DNA of 64,000 bases from Saturnia japonica (lineage: Eukaryota; Arthropoda; Insecta; Lepidoptera; Saturniidae): NCBI GenBank assembly GCA_033032175.1, contig CM065311.1, forward strand, positions 2,411,190 through 2,475,189, written 5' to 3'. The position numbers and the translations under genes were made by a program. Numbering within the stretch: position 1 is the first letter of the stretch; the number at the start of each line of letters is the position of its first letter. This document shows positions 23,320-34,079 of this stretch, one piece after another. The notes beneath the pieces are model-generated. The model ran no database searches. It saw only the letters and a list, made by a program, of their open reading frames with translations, and was not told the DNA's origin.

Positions 23320-23845
23320 CGCTTTCACACTCATGATTTTAGCTCGACATTTCAAACTGCTTTCAAAAGTTTTCGAAACAAATTTTTAATGCGGTTGAGT
23401 GGATGCTTAATGTGCACAAAAATCGACACTAAACTGCACAAAAATGCTTAAATGTCGCTCTCGCACTTATGATTTTAGCTCGACATTTCATACTGCTTAC
23501 AAAAGTTTTCGAAACAAATTTTTAATGCGATTGAGTGGATGCTTAATGTGCACAAAAATTGACACTAAACTGCACAAAAATGCTTACATGTCGCTCTCAC
23601 ACTTATGATTTTAGCTCGACATTTCATACTGCTTACAAAAGTTTTCGAAACAAATTTTTAATGCGATTGAGTGGATGCTTAATGTGCACAAAAATGCTTA
23701 CATGTCGCTCTCACACTTATGATTTTAGCTCGACATTTCATACTGCTTACAAAAGTTTTCGAAACAAATTTTTAATGCGATTGAGTGGATGCTTAATGTG
23801 CACAAAAATTGACACTAAACTGCACAAAAATGCTTACATGTGTAC
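23320..23845 (+). repeat. Tandem repeat array, 136-bp unit, four copies
   Basis: Four head-to-tail units begin near 23331, 23467, 23603 and 23717 at the word TCATGATTTT or TTATGATTTT. Steps are 136, 136 and 114 bases. The third unit lacks 22 bases (the segment with GACACTAAACTGCAC). Units share AGCTCGACATTTCA, AAAGTTTTCGAAACAAATTT and GAGTGGATGCTTAATGTGCA with only a few differences. A 103-codon frame runs across it but repeats itself and is not a gene. It is a small minisatellite/satellite-like array. Confidence 0.92.
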
Positions 23846-23929
23846 ACTTAAGTACACCAAGCCAATTTAATCTTCCAAATATACCGAAAAAAAAACGAGT
23901 TAAAGCGACAGAGCATGAATCGATCTTCT

Positions 23930-24430
23930 GTTAGCCATACGGGCCCTGATGCCTCAGACGGCTATTACAGCTTCACCGTGGCTTGGGGGCGAGGACTTAA
24001 GGCACTCAGCTGTCAACATGCTCTAGAGTGCCAAAGTAGCCGAACCTCGGTTTCGGCTGTTGCCGTAACTGCAATTAAGTCGCGAACTGGCTAATTCCCT
24101 ATCCGTAAAATCCGATCTAAAGTAACATATACATATTACATGTCCCTGCATCCCGGGAAGAAGGAAGAAGCATGTGTTTATGTATTTAGTGATCTTTAAA
24201 TTTTTGTCTAAACAAACTAGTACAAAAAAAGAAAAAAGTTTCCTTACAGAACCTATGTACCTGTATGATGTGCACGAGTGTGGGGTACAATGTAATGGTG
24301 TCTGTTGGTAGCTAGTGATTGCAAGTGCAGTGCAACTGTATCACGCGACCGGCTGCTAGCTTGGATTGCCACAGGAGAGGTAGTACGCCGACGGCATCTA
24401 GTTGTAGCTAGAGCTACAACCTATTATTAA
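23930..24430 (-). repeat. Interspersed repeat family C, longest copy
   Basis: Minus-strand copy of about 500 bases. It is colinear with 10300-10640 and 61480-61735, and its 5' part (24250-24430) also matches 26940-27150. Shared text includes AGCTAGTGATTGCAAGTGCA, TAAGTCGCGAACTGGCTAAT and CTTCACCGTGGCTTGGGGGC. There is no coding capacity, so it is a SINE-like or MITE-like element whose class I could not fix. Confidence 0.6.
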
Positions 24431-25062
24431 TATGTGAAAAACGCGGAAACTAATAGGTAATCTATGCTAGCAACAATGTTGTAGTTTGTTAATCAGTAAC
24501 ATCTAAAACAGAAAAAATATCAAAATATGCTTTGTTACCTATGAATCTATTACTCTGTCTTCCTTTTCTGTACTCGAGAAGCATTTTGATTGTGTAATTA
24601 AACGCAAGACGGTTTTTTTTTCAAAATCGATACAATTGAACTAATATGAGATATTTTCGTATTCTCACAGGCACCATCAGCTTTTTTCTCAAATCTGTGG
24701 TTTAATTGTGTTTAATGCATCATTCTTCGGATTACACTAGTATATATACCATTTCCAATTCTTTATTTTCTAATTTGATAGTTGTAGTGTTGTGACCAAA
24801 TAAGTAATGATATCGATCGCATATATTTATTATATTTTGAACAATGACAAACACAACAAAAACATTCAAATATATTTTTTCAAGGTGGGAACACTCAATA
24901 GCCCAACGCCATTCTGTGTTTGTTTTAATCAGTCACTCGCAACAAGACGGTCGTGCTAGTCACTACATTTCTGTTCGCTGAGTTTTTTCACCTTATCCAT
25001 AAGTTACGTTGTATATTTTGTGTTCCTCCGTGTTGATTGCTGCCCAGCTGTCAAATATCAAA

Positions 25063-25518
25063 ATGCCGAAAGGATCTGTTCTAAAAAAGCAGGCGAGATA
25101 ACTGGTGATCAAGGTTCGTAATTACTTTGAAGCAGAGTATCAAAATGGTGGCCCGCTATTACCACTGTCGCAAGTGCGAGAGCGTGTTGCAGCCGCATTA
25201 GGAATTAGTGTACATACTGTTTCAAAAATTACTACCGAAGCTTACGGTATAACTGGCATGCAGGAAAATAAGCTTCGTAAGCCGAAGAAAATACGCCAAC
25301 CACGTCGTGTGACATCGATTGACAACTTCGACGCTGATACTATTCGCCGTCATATATATCACTATTACTTGCGCAAAGAAATTCCAACACTTAAAAAACT
25401 TGTTGTTTTTTTACGTGAAATTCATGTGGCATTCGATAATATAAAAGTACAGGAACTTATAATAAATGTTAGGGAGAGCTCAACAAGTGACAGTGACGAT
25501 TCATCAGATTTTAATTAA
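25063..25518 (+). pseudogene. Transposase-derived HTH protein lacking the catalytic domain
   Basis: From an ATG at 25063 the frame reads MPKGSVLKKQAR, then a TAA at 25099-25101, then continues open in the same frame to 25518. The open part includes KVRNYFEAEYQNGG and ERVAAALGISVHTVSKI, a helix-turn-helix typical of the N-terminus of IS630/Tc1-like transposases common in Lepidoptera. It continues to TLKKLVVFLREIHVAF and then passes directly to an acidic Ser-rich tail (SSTSDSDDSSDFN) like those transposases' C-terminus. The DDE catalytic core is missing, so this is an internally deleted, non-autonomous copy or a DNA-binding-only derivative. If the first stop is real, translation would need the ATG at 25261 or a non-ATG start (the first in-frame open stretch begins at 25102). 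Confidence 0.65.
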
Positions 25519-25529
25519 AATGAATAAAT

Positions 25530-26930
25530 AAAGATTACCTGTTGTTATAATTATTTCGTTTCATTGTCGAGTACCTACCTATACCTACTTATTTTACAAC
25601 AGCTTCGAAAATTTTGTAGAAGTTGGCATTATAAATCAAGAATTAATACATGTAACATCTTGTAATGCTATATATTAGTTAATAAATTTGTACAAAATTA
25701 CCGCAGTAGTTTAGTTTCTTACATTTTGTAAAAAAACATCGTGTCTGTTATCGTGTTACGTTTATCGATATAGCTCCATCCCTATCAGTTTCTCCGACTC
25801 TGGTATAACCTTGTACGTGTGTAAACGTCATATTTTTATAAAATAATGCACACATAATTTAAAAAAGACGCTCGTTCAACTTTTCACAGGAGCTGTCATC
25901 GAGAAAATAAAGAAATGGAAATTGTATAAATTGTTGTATAATATAACCACGATTTCAGAGCTAAAATAAAAACAAAACGCAACCAGCGTCCTTCCTCCTG
26001 CACGCTATCTGTAGCTGTTATTATAACGTTTTGTGTTTCGAGTTTTTAATCGGAGAATACTGTATAATTCCTGATAATATAAATGTAAAAAAATTAATAA
26101 GCTCTGTTGTATCAGCTGATAAGATCATAATAAGTACAATACGCGAGGTTGTTTCCTTACGTAGTGAAAAAAGGCGCACTGGCATATTATGCTACGTCTG
26201 AGGGCTAGTCGTGAGGTTGTTTCCTATTATGTTCTCAGAGCAATATCAGGAAAAAAATTAATATAATATGTATTCGACCTGCCCAGGTAGTTGTTTTCTG
26301 GCATGCTATTTCAATGTTAAATAGAACAAAAATTGAATTACTAAACCGGCTTTAATGCAGCCTAGCAAGTTTGTTTCCTTGCATATTATTTCAAAGTTTC
26401 GAACAAACAATACCTACATCACATTACAAAACGTGCTTTACTGCGGCTAGGAGAATATATCATTACATATTAATCCAATGTTCAGGACATTGAGGTCTGT
26501 ATTGTAACTCATTATTTCAGTAGTTACAGATCATTTTCTTTCATGTTTTAAACTGTGTTTAATATCATACTGGTAGACATGAAATGGATACAATTCATGA
26601 AGTTGTTATTCTTTTTATGGGGAGCACATTGAAATCTTAAGACGTGATTGAAAACAAGCACTCGTGTATTTTATTTATATCATTACTGAAAACTTTATTT
26701 TTCCATTTATATGATTCTAAGACCTATAGAGAGAGCCTTGACTAATGTAATTAGCAATTAACATAAATATTTATAGACAATAAAATTATGACTTGGCATA
26801 CGTAATTTGTTTTTCAAACAGACTTTACCGTTATACATATATACATGTTTCTACCTTCTAAAGAAAGGAACAAATATGCGTATAGGCATTTATTAATCTG
26901 GCAATTTGGTATAAGTGAAACTAGCCAAAA
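25530..26930. other. Intergenic stretch, no gene seen
   Basis: AT-rich sequence. Around 26150-26400 the phrases AGGTTGTTTCCT, GGTAGTTGTTTTCTGGCAT and AGTTTGTTTCCTTGCATATT recur loosely, suggesting decayed tandem units. Nothing coding is visible. Confidence 0.4.
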
Positions 26931-26939
26931 AAAAGTAAA

Positions 26940-27150
26940 TAATACCCCTTTCAGAATATAAATGTACCCAAATGGTGTGCATGTATGAAGTTCAGTATGA
27001 TGCACATGATAATGTGTGTATGTCAATAGCTAGTGAATGCAGTGTTACTGTATCGCGCGGGTGGCTGCTGGCTCAAGGGGTCCATGCCGCAGAAACGGAC
27101 CTGTGGTTGAGTTGCCGCTGGACAGGATGGTCGTAGCGGATTTTCGGGAG
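26940..27150 (-). repeat. Family C repeat fragment
   Basis: Matches the 24250-24430 end of the longest family C copy (TAGCTAGTGAATGCAGTGTT, CTGTATCGCGCGGGTGGCTGCT). The remaining part of the family is absent. Confidence 0.5.
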
Positions 27151-27559
27151 GAAACGGTAGTTCCACGGGTGTGGGCGCAAACACGCTTGACTTGAAAAAA
27201 CGTACAGGTATGACGCGTTAGCTACTGTGATTTCGTCATCGAGGTCGGTAAAAACTGTTTTTCGGCCTACGTTTTGTCTTCGGGGCGTCTGAGGCTGTGT
27301 TGTATTTTTCGGTAGATACCACGAACGGGTTCGGATTGTTTGGCGCTCTGTCGAAATAGCTCTCGATCGAAGGAAGATCTATACCTTTATGGAGGTCTTC
27401 GTTTCAAACAAACTATGGTGAAGTAAGAAAAAAAGGATTTTGCAATTTTTGCAAAGGGCTAAAGTTTATTTTCGCCATATAGTGAGTACTACGCAACTCT
27501 ACGTTACGACCGGATGGATACATGTCTTGTAATGTGTAAACTTATGTCTGGGAAGGTAT

Positions 27560-27850
27560 AAGGGGTGTCGAATTACATCTTTAGACTGGGGTGCCCAAAC
27601 TGCGGTGTGGTGTGGTTGTTTGGCCAACTGGATCACCACCTCTACGCATGTGATGAAAAGTCCGTTATAGTGACTCGCTTTTGTGTGTAGGGTTACGGGA
27701 TCAGCCTGTGCATATCCAGTTCAATGTATGTAGGCCGGTATGACAGTCCGTCGATGGATTACGATCTCTTGGTGGTCACCGTTGTGTTAGGATTATACGG
27801 TGCTTACCATCAGGTATAGTGTCGTCCATTTTCCATACTACTATAAAAAA
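27560..27850 (+). repeat. Interspersed repeat family D, copy 2
   Basis: Same-strand relative of 11660-11935. It carries ATAGTGACTCGCTTTTGTG, GGGATCAGCCTGTGCATA, CCGTCGATGGATTACGATCT and GGTGCTTACCATCAGG. Non-coding. Confidence 0.55.
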
Positions 27851-28743
27851 AAGGTAACCGAACATAAGAAAGTTCATAACTACAGTTTTTAATAAAGGAA
27901 CTGCTAGAAAACTTGGAACCTGTTAGATCTCAGCTCTTTTATCAGTGATAACTACTCCGAACGACCGTTTTTGGTCCCTTTTTCACATTAATGTTTTTTG
28001 AATTTATTATCTACGATAAGGTAGCTTCTCATGCGTGTTCCTGTCCTTCTGCAATTAATGAACAAGTGAGCCTGTCTACACGAACGGTTATACTCATTTT
28101 ACCTATACAGTTAAAACTGTGTGTATATGTGTACCTTTTAATATTACTTTAATATTTTCAATGGAAAAGAACCTTAATATAGCGGTCTAAGAACTAAGCA
28201 GCATGAATGAAATCTAACTGAATCGAATATTTTTAGTAATAATAACAGATAATTTATTGATACCACTTATATAATACGTCATTTTCATTATCAGTAAGGC
28301 CGGAAACAATTCCGAACCTGTTAATGATAATACACATTATCTACACGTAAATAAATCTGTAGTTCGGTCTGTATATGTAATTTTTTACAAATTATCTGTT
28401 ACAAATCTATTAAATAGGACACTGATTACTAACATATTACTAAAAATATTTGACTGTACTAGAAATGAATAAATAATACGCAGTTCAATTGTTTAACAAA
28501 GCTGTAAATATATAGAGCCAGGATCCATTTAGAAAGCTTTATCAATTACAGATATGGTCTTATAAATATTTAAAAAAAAATTATTTTCTAGTCAAATCTA
28601 ACTGCTGGTTATAAATCTTCTTAGATGGCATATAAAGGCTCACAATTTATTTTATGCAATAGCTACAATGGTTATTTTACAACGTCAGTTGTAATACTAT
28701 TTTTACTTATAATAAAAATAATATTCGATTAAATTTTGACAAT

Positions 28744-28749
28744 TTTATT
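28744..28749 (-). terminator. Poly(A) signal candidate of protease gene 3
   Basis: AATAAA on the minus strand about 160 bases beyond the stop codon of protease gene 3. Confidence 0.35.
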
Positions 28750-28909
28750 AACTTTGTTGCTAACAACTTTCTTAGTGCTGCTAGTGTTAGGTTTCTAATT
28801 TTTATATACATTTTTCAGCACATGAAAATACCAAGCAAGAAAGATCTATTAAAAAGTTGCGCTAATTTAACAGTCATAAAGCCATGTTCAGATTGCCTAA
28901 CGTAAAATC

Positions 28910-31900
28910 TTACGAATTAGACTGTATCCATGAAGTGTAACGTGAAACACGTGCATTTACGCCTGGGAAGCGCGGATCTCCACAACCTGCTCCAAAAGAG
29001 CTAACACCGACGACAACACCATTGTGGTAGAGAGGACCGCCGGAGTCTTGTTGGCACTGGTCGCGACCGCCGACGTCGAGCCAGCCAGAGCATAACATGT
29101 TGTCGGTGATTTGCATATTTATGGAGGCATAGCGACTTCTGCAGGTCGCTAGATTCACAGTCCAGATTTGCACGTGACGAAGCTGTTCAGATGTTGGACC
29201 TCCGTTCTGTAAAAATATTTGTACGGTGGCAAGCTATAAATTATCAAATTTTGGCTTTAAATTTATTTTTTACAGTTTTCCATTTAAATGATTACCGTAA
29301 AAGATATCACGAATTCAAAATTACGCGCGACCAAAGAAATCCCTCTCAGCGAAACGGTCTCGGTCGGTTGGCCGGCACTCCGCACCTATGTTGAATTACG
29401 CGTCGCAAGTTAAGCGCACTATTGTGACTATGAAGTTACATAGCATACCATCACGCCTGTATCCCCGAAGTGTTAATCAGAGGTGTTTTTCGGGTATGTT
29501 TTAGGTCCCATGGAATAATAGGACGAGAGCATATTGCCATTAATCGGCACAAAGCGAAACTCCGAGCTGCTACTGAGAATTTCATAGAAAACCCCAATAA
29601 CACTTTGCTCGACCTGGGTACCGAATCTAGGACTTCGAGCACAGCAGTCGCGTTTAGAACCACTAGGCTAATGACCTTATTAGCTTGTTAGCATTGGCTC
29701 ATTAGCATAACTACCTATTTATGAAGTTATAAACTATCAATATCAAAGGCGATAAACTCTAAATCAGGCTTTTTAAACATAAAATACGCCACTTTGTAAA
29801 TTGTACCCGTGTGAAACTGGGCGGATTGCTACTGGTTAGTTGCTAATAAATGTAATTGACCATTGTAGTATGACTTGCTCAGTTAAAACTTATTTAATTT
29901 ACTGACGATCATATACATAATGTTTTCTTTATGTACCATGTATAGTCCCCAAAATATGCAAATCAGCGTTCATAATTCCTTTGTATTAAAAAGCTATAAA
30001 AACTAATAGTATCAACTACGGGCCGATACCCAAACTATTTTTATAGCCAAACTATTCAAAAGAATTGTATATAACCAAATGAATTCTGCTCTAAAAAAAT
30101 TTTACTTCTTATCAACATTGTACCTTAAAAGGACGATCTACAATGACGAATCTAGTCCTTCTTAATGAATTTATCACTGATACAATGGAAAGAGGTAGCT
30201 AGGTCGATGTTGTATACACGGATTACAGAAAGGCTTTTGATAGAATTAACCATGACATCTTGTTACTTATGTTAAATAATAAGGGAATACACGGAGACTT
30301 ACACAGATGGTTTATTTCTTATACTCATAATAGGTCACAAGCTGTTATGTGATATTGAATAATTATATATAGTCTTTGTTCCCTGTGGGGTTCCTCAGGG
30401 CTCAGTGCTTGTTCCACTATTATTTACAATTGATGTAAATGATATAGGCTCATGTCTCAATTTTATTAAATTATTGTGTTTCACTGGTGATATGAAAATG
30501 TATGCAACCATTTATACACATGATGATATGATAGCCTTACAGACCGTTCTTAGTCGTCTACAGAATTACTGAAAGATGAATAAATTAGATCTTAATTCCG
30601 AAAAATGCTCAGTAGTTACTTAAACTAGTAAGCGTTAGGTCATTGATTCAGTATACAGTTTATGCGGCCAAACTCTCCTTAAATGTAACTCCGTATGTAC
30701 GCGATCTAGGTGTGCACCATGACCCTTAATTAACTTTTGAATCTGATATAGATGCAATTGTAAGTAAGGCTTCTAAATCATTAGATTTTAAAATGCAGTT
30801 ATCTAAATACTTCACAAAAGCCAAAACATTAAAAATTCTAGATTGCACTTTTGTACGCGTCTCAAATATGGAATCCATGCTATCATAAGTATATTAACCG
30901 TATTAAGAGTATACAAAAGAGATTTATGAAGTGTCTAATGCTCCGGACAAACTAACTCGTCTTTATTCTTTGCTACATGTTCTTTTTCTTCCTCTACTAT
31001 AGGCAACAAAACTCAGAAATAGAGCGAGCCAGCAAACGTTTCAATGAGTTGTGTAGGCAGCATAAATTGGATCCTTTCCACTCAAGTGTGGTTTCAGCTA
31101 GAAGGTGCCTAAGTCTTGATTTTTTAATTAAATAAGTGCTGTGTAAATGTTTTTTATTGTTATTATCAGCAGTAATGATAGTTGTGCGTACATTTGTTCA
31201 CATTTTTTATAACTCCTACAGCTTTTTAAATGTGATGACTTTTATTGGTTAACAGAATCCTTTTCTGTTTTTAATTTTTATAATTTAGCTGTTAGTCAAC
31301 CTTATTAATAAATTAATTAATATAGCAATAGACGTAAAAAAGATTACACAAATGAAAATGAATAAATCAACTATAAACTCAATAGGACTTATTTAAAATG
31401 TAGGTGATAAATAGAAGAGACTTACATATATTGCCCCCCATCCAGCGGCCCAGACAACTTGATTATCGGCAAGATTGTAATTGGATCCAGCTATACGGGC
31501 TGGTTGGATGACGTTGCTGTAGTTGATGTTGGAAGAAGTACGCATGACAACAATGTCATTATCAAAAGTCCACCTGTTGTAGTTCGGATGTAGAATGTAG
31601 GAGGCGAAATTGAGAACAGTACCGCCGCTGCTAGCCCAAGTCGAACCCAGTCGGACGCGCCATCTAGAGGCTGCATCTCCGCTGCAATAGAAACGACACG
31701 TTTAGAAGTTTACTTGAAAACAATTAATGATTGAATACATATTTATATGAAATGTTAATTATATTTCGAAGTTTCTAGATAATACTTACATTGGGCAGTG
31801 AGCAGCACTAAGGATTGAACGGTTGTTAAGAATACTACCACCGCAACTTTGTCTGAAGGTAACGCCGTTTGCCGCGAAAAGAAGGGCAACAATCGTCGGG

Positions 31901-32192
31901 TACTGGTTAATGGTGGTCAGTGATCCACCGACAATCCTCTGATGTGCATCGGGAGAAGCTGACAAAATACAATGTAGTTCTATTGTCATACATATAAGTC
32001 GACACGTAACCGGTAAAAGTAATAAATCGGTTAAAGTAAGTAATTACATAATATTAAAACAATTTGAAAATTATGGTAATTTAGTTTAAAATACCAACGA
32101 TAAACTTTTGTAAATTTACAAACTAATAATAGTTTTGAAAACGTACCTGTAACCGCTGCGATGGCTAAGGTTAAGGTAATTATGAAACGCAT
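28910..32192 (-). CDS. Trypsin-like serine protease 3 (Gln at the Gly193 position)
   Basis: Four minus-strand exons: 32192-32147, 31958-31790, 31681-31426 and 29206-28910 (46, 169, 256 and 297 bases; phases 1, 2, 0). The joined frame is 255 residues, one codon shorter than gene 2 in exon 3. The signal peptide begins [16 protein letters not shown], and a propeptide ends DAHQR23 before IVGG. The triad is His69, Asp114 and Ser212, and S1 is Asp206. The catalytic loop is [10 protein letters not shown], so Gly193 is Gln210, as in gene 2, with Phe for Trp215. The extra Cys of genes 1 and 2 is Ser here (GVSSFG). Overall it is much closer to gene 2 than to gene 1, so the two share a more recent duplication. 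Intron 3 is swollen to 2219 bases by a SINE and a LINE relic. Confidence 0.94.
29440..29690 (-). mobile_element. SINE-B copy 2, in intron 3 of protease gene 3
   Basis: Minus-strand copy. The head reads TTAGCCTAGTGGTTC, then CGACTGCTGTGCTCGAAGTC and a degraded B box (GATTCGGTACCCAGGTCG). The body matches 13138-13345 and 47560-47820. Two short open frames on opposite strands inside it are spurious. Confidence 0.72.
30000..31135 (+). mobile_element. Jockey-like LINE reverse transcriptase relic in intron 3
   Basis: Plus-strand, multiply frameshifted reverse transcriptase. Recognisable blocks in order: [18 protein letters not shown] (about 30205-30260), [18 protein letters not shown] (about 30380-30435), [11 protein letters not shown] where the catalytic YADD box has become FTGD (about 30480), and LDLNSEKC (about 30585). 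A C-terminal tail ends near 31133. It is inserted antisense to the protease gene and explains the large intron. Dead element. Confidence 0.85.
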
Positions 32193-32246
32193 TTTTTACT
32201 TCATTAGTTATTTTATTATAATAATTCTCGGTAATACATTACATTA

Positions 32247-32298
32247 TATTTATAGTAAATTTTAATCAAGGATTAAGTAATGTTTTGCCAATTGATAA
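32247..32298 (-). promoter_or_regulatory. Promoter of protease gene 3: TATA box and GATAA element
   Basis: On the minus strand CCTTGATTAAAATTTAC precedes TATAAATA (32247-32254), 55 bases upstream of the ATG. A GATAA word (32294-32298, plus strand, in ATTGATAAAA) lies 102 bases upstream. It is nearly identical to the gene 2 promoter. Confidence 0.65.
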
Positions 32299-32639
32299 AA
32301 CTTATACGAAGATAATTAACCCTAAAAGATATTTGAAATTATTCTGTCCGTAAACAAAACCGGGGTCACAAATATACCAAGTATATTGTTTTAAACCTAA
32401 ACTGTAATTTTAAATTTTATTTCTAATAATTATTGTTATTATTTCTATTACAATATTTAATTAACGAAGGCCCGATTTGTCAATAGTAAGATAACATTAT
32501 TTGAGGAATTAATAATGACGTTTTGACGGATACTGTAGAGAAAACTGTCAAAATTCAAAAATTATTCCTGAAATACAGTTAACTTTTGATTGAAAAATCG
32601 GCTTTTGGTGAAATTGTTAAAGTGATATCCTATTATAAT

Positions 32640-32740
32640 CTATACTAGCGGTGCCCCTCGGTTTCACCCGTGTTTTTATCCGACAAATACCGCGCCGCCA
32701 ACGCGACGGACCCATGTAGTCTATCATAATTGTTATCACT
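32640..32740 (+). repeat. Family E-like repeat start
   Basis: CTAGCGGTGCCCCTCGGTTT then CACCCGTGTTTTTATCCGAC; very similar to 42550-42640 (shared CACCCGTGTT and ACCCATGTAG). Only the first hundred bases are recognisable. Confidence 0.5.
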
Positions 32741-32744
32741 TCCT

Positions 32745-33515
32745 GAAAGTACAAATTATTTTTTTTATTTTTTATTTTCTCCTAAACTATGAATTCAAAT
32801 AACATACTATATAGAGAAAAATTTAACTTCATAAAATTGTCTTTATGATGAAATAAATTTTATTTGTAAGGATTAATATGATAAGCCTAAAAATAATTCT
32901 CAAAATCAATTTTTAATCTTCAACATAAAAACTCGCAAAATACCTTATTGTAGCTTATGCTATTAAGAAATAGGCACATGTTATCAGAGACTTTTTTTAG
33001 ATATACTAAGGAACAATATTTTTGTAGAATATTATATTTACGTATCACTAACCATTACGCCAGCGCATGCGGATAAAGCAGTTCGGAAACACTTTCACTT
33101 CGGCTTACTTAAACAAAAATCAATATTTAAGGCTAGCTGAGAGGTTTAGCTTAGTTCCAGATAGCCTATACTATTCTTCGTGAATCTGGCTATAATATAC
33201 AAAAATATTTTTTCGATTCCGACTCCTAACAGTTGTCCAGAGATTACAGTGTTTAAACAAACAAACAAAAAAAACTCGTCCGCTTTACTAAATTATTAAT
33301 AGTATAGATATACACGGACTGATCTCGGAATACGACGAAAATAACACAGGAAATACATGCCATTTCTCAATTATAAAAAATTGTCAATGATATGAGTAAA
33401 AATATAATTACGGAATTTAAATAAATACTGCATAGTAATAAAAGTGTGCGGAATGGCGTGCACACCGCTAGTACTAAATAAACCGTAATCATAAAAGTTT
33501 AAGGACAGTGGTGTT
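32745..33515. other. Intergenic stretch, nothing recognised
   Basis: AT-rich, with no coding frame and no repeat match I could confirm. Confidence 0.4.
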
Positions 33516-33519
33516 CTTG

Positions 33520-34075
33520 TCGTTGGAGCAATTTCTAACTCTCCCTACATTGTGCCTTCCTTTGACATCGTGATATACGACACGAAGCCTATTTTTCCTT
33601 TACTTATCGAAAGAATGTCCTTCTTGGTCTTCCTCGCTTTCCTTCAATTTTTCCTTATATTATCGTTTTTAATAGGACGTCGTCTCAAATTAAATGCTGC
33701 ACCAGATTTGCCCTCCTATTTTTAATGATCTTCAGTAATATCCTTCTCTCTTTTACCATGTTCAATGCCTCTTCATTCGTTTTTCTTTCTATCCAATTAA
33801 TACTCCAGCATCTCATTTCAAAAGCTTTTAATCTTTCCTCATATCTCTTTATCATTGTTCACGTTACTACGCTTCATACATTTTTTTTTTTATTTCTTAG
33901 TGACACGTTTTGATATCTTTGCTCCAAATAAATATTTCCTCTCATTAAAAGCCTTCTTTTCTTTGTCATTGATATTCGGGCTATGATATCAGATGTACAC
34001 CTAGAGTCATTTGTAATTATGCTTCCTAATTATTTGAATGTTTTAACTTCTTCGATGGGCGTGTTATTAAGAGTA
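33520..34075 (-). mobile_element. RTE-type LINE C-terminal fragment
   Basis: The minus strand reads NNTPIEEVKTFK, LGSIITNDSRC, ERLKAFEMRCWSINWIERKT, NEEALNMVKERRILLKI and GKIEGKRGRPRRTFF, with frame changes between them. This order is characteristic of the C-terminal part of RTE-clade LINE proteins. The reverse transcriptase core is not present, so it is truncated and broken. Confidence 0.82.
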
Positions 34076-34079
34076 ATCG

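Noticed and set aside
23559..23870. 103-codon frame across the tandem array, and the idea that the array is CRISPR-like
   Set aside because: The peptide merely repeats with the 136-bp unit. Units are contiguous with no spacers, and the genome is eukaryotic.
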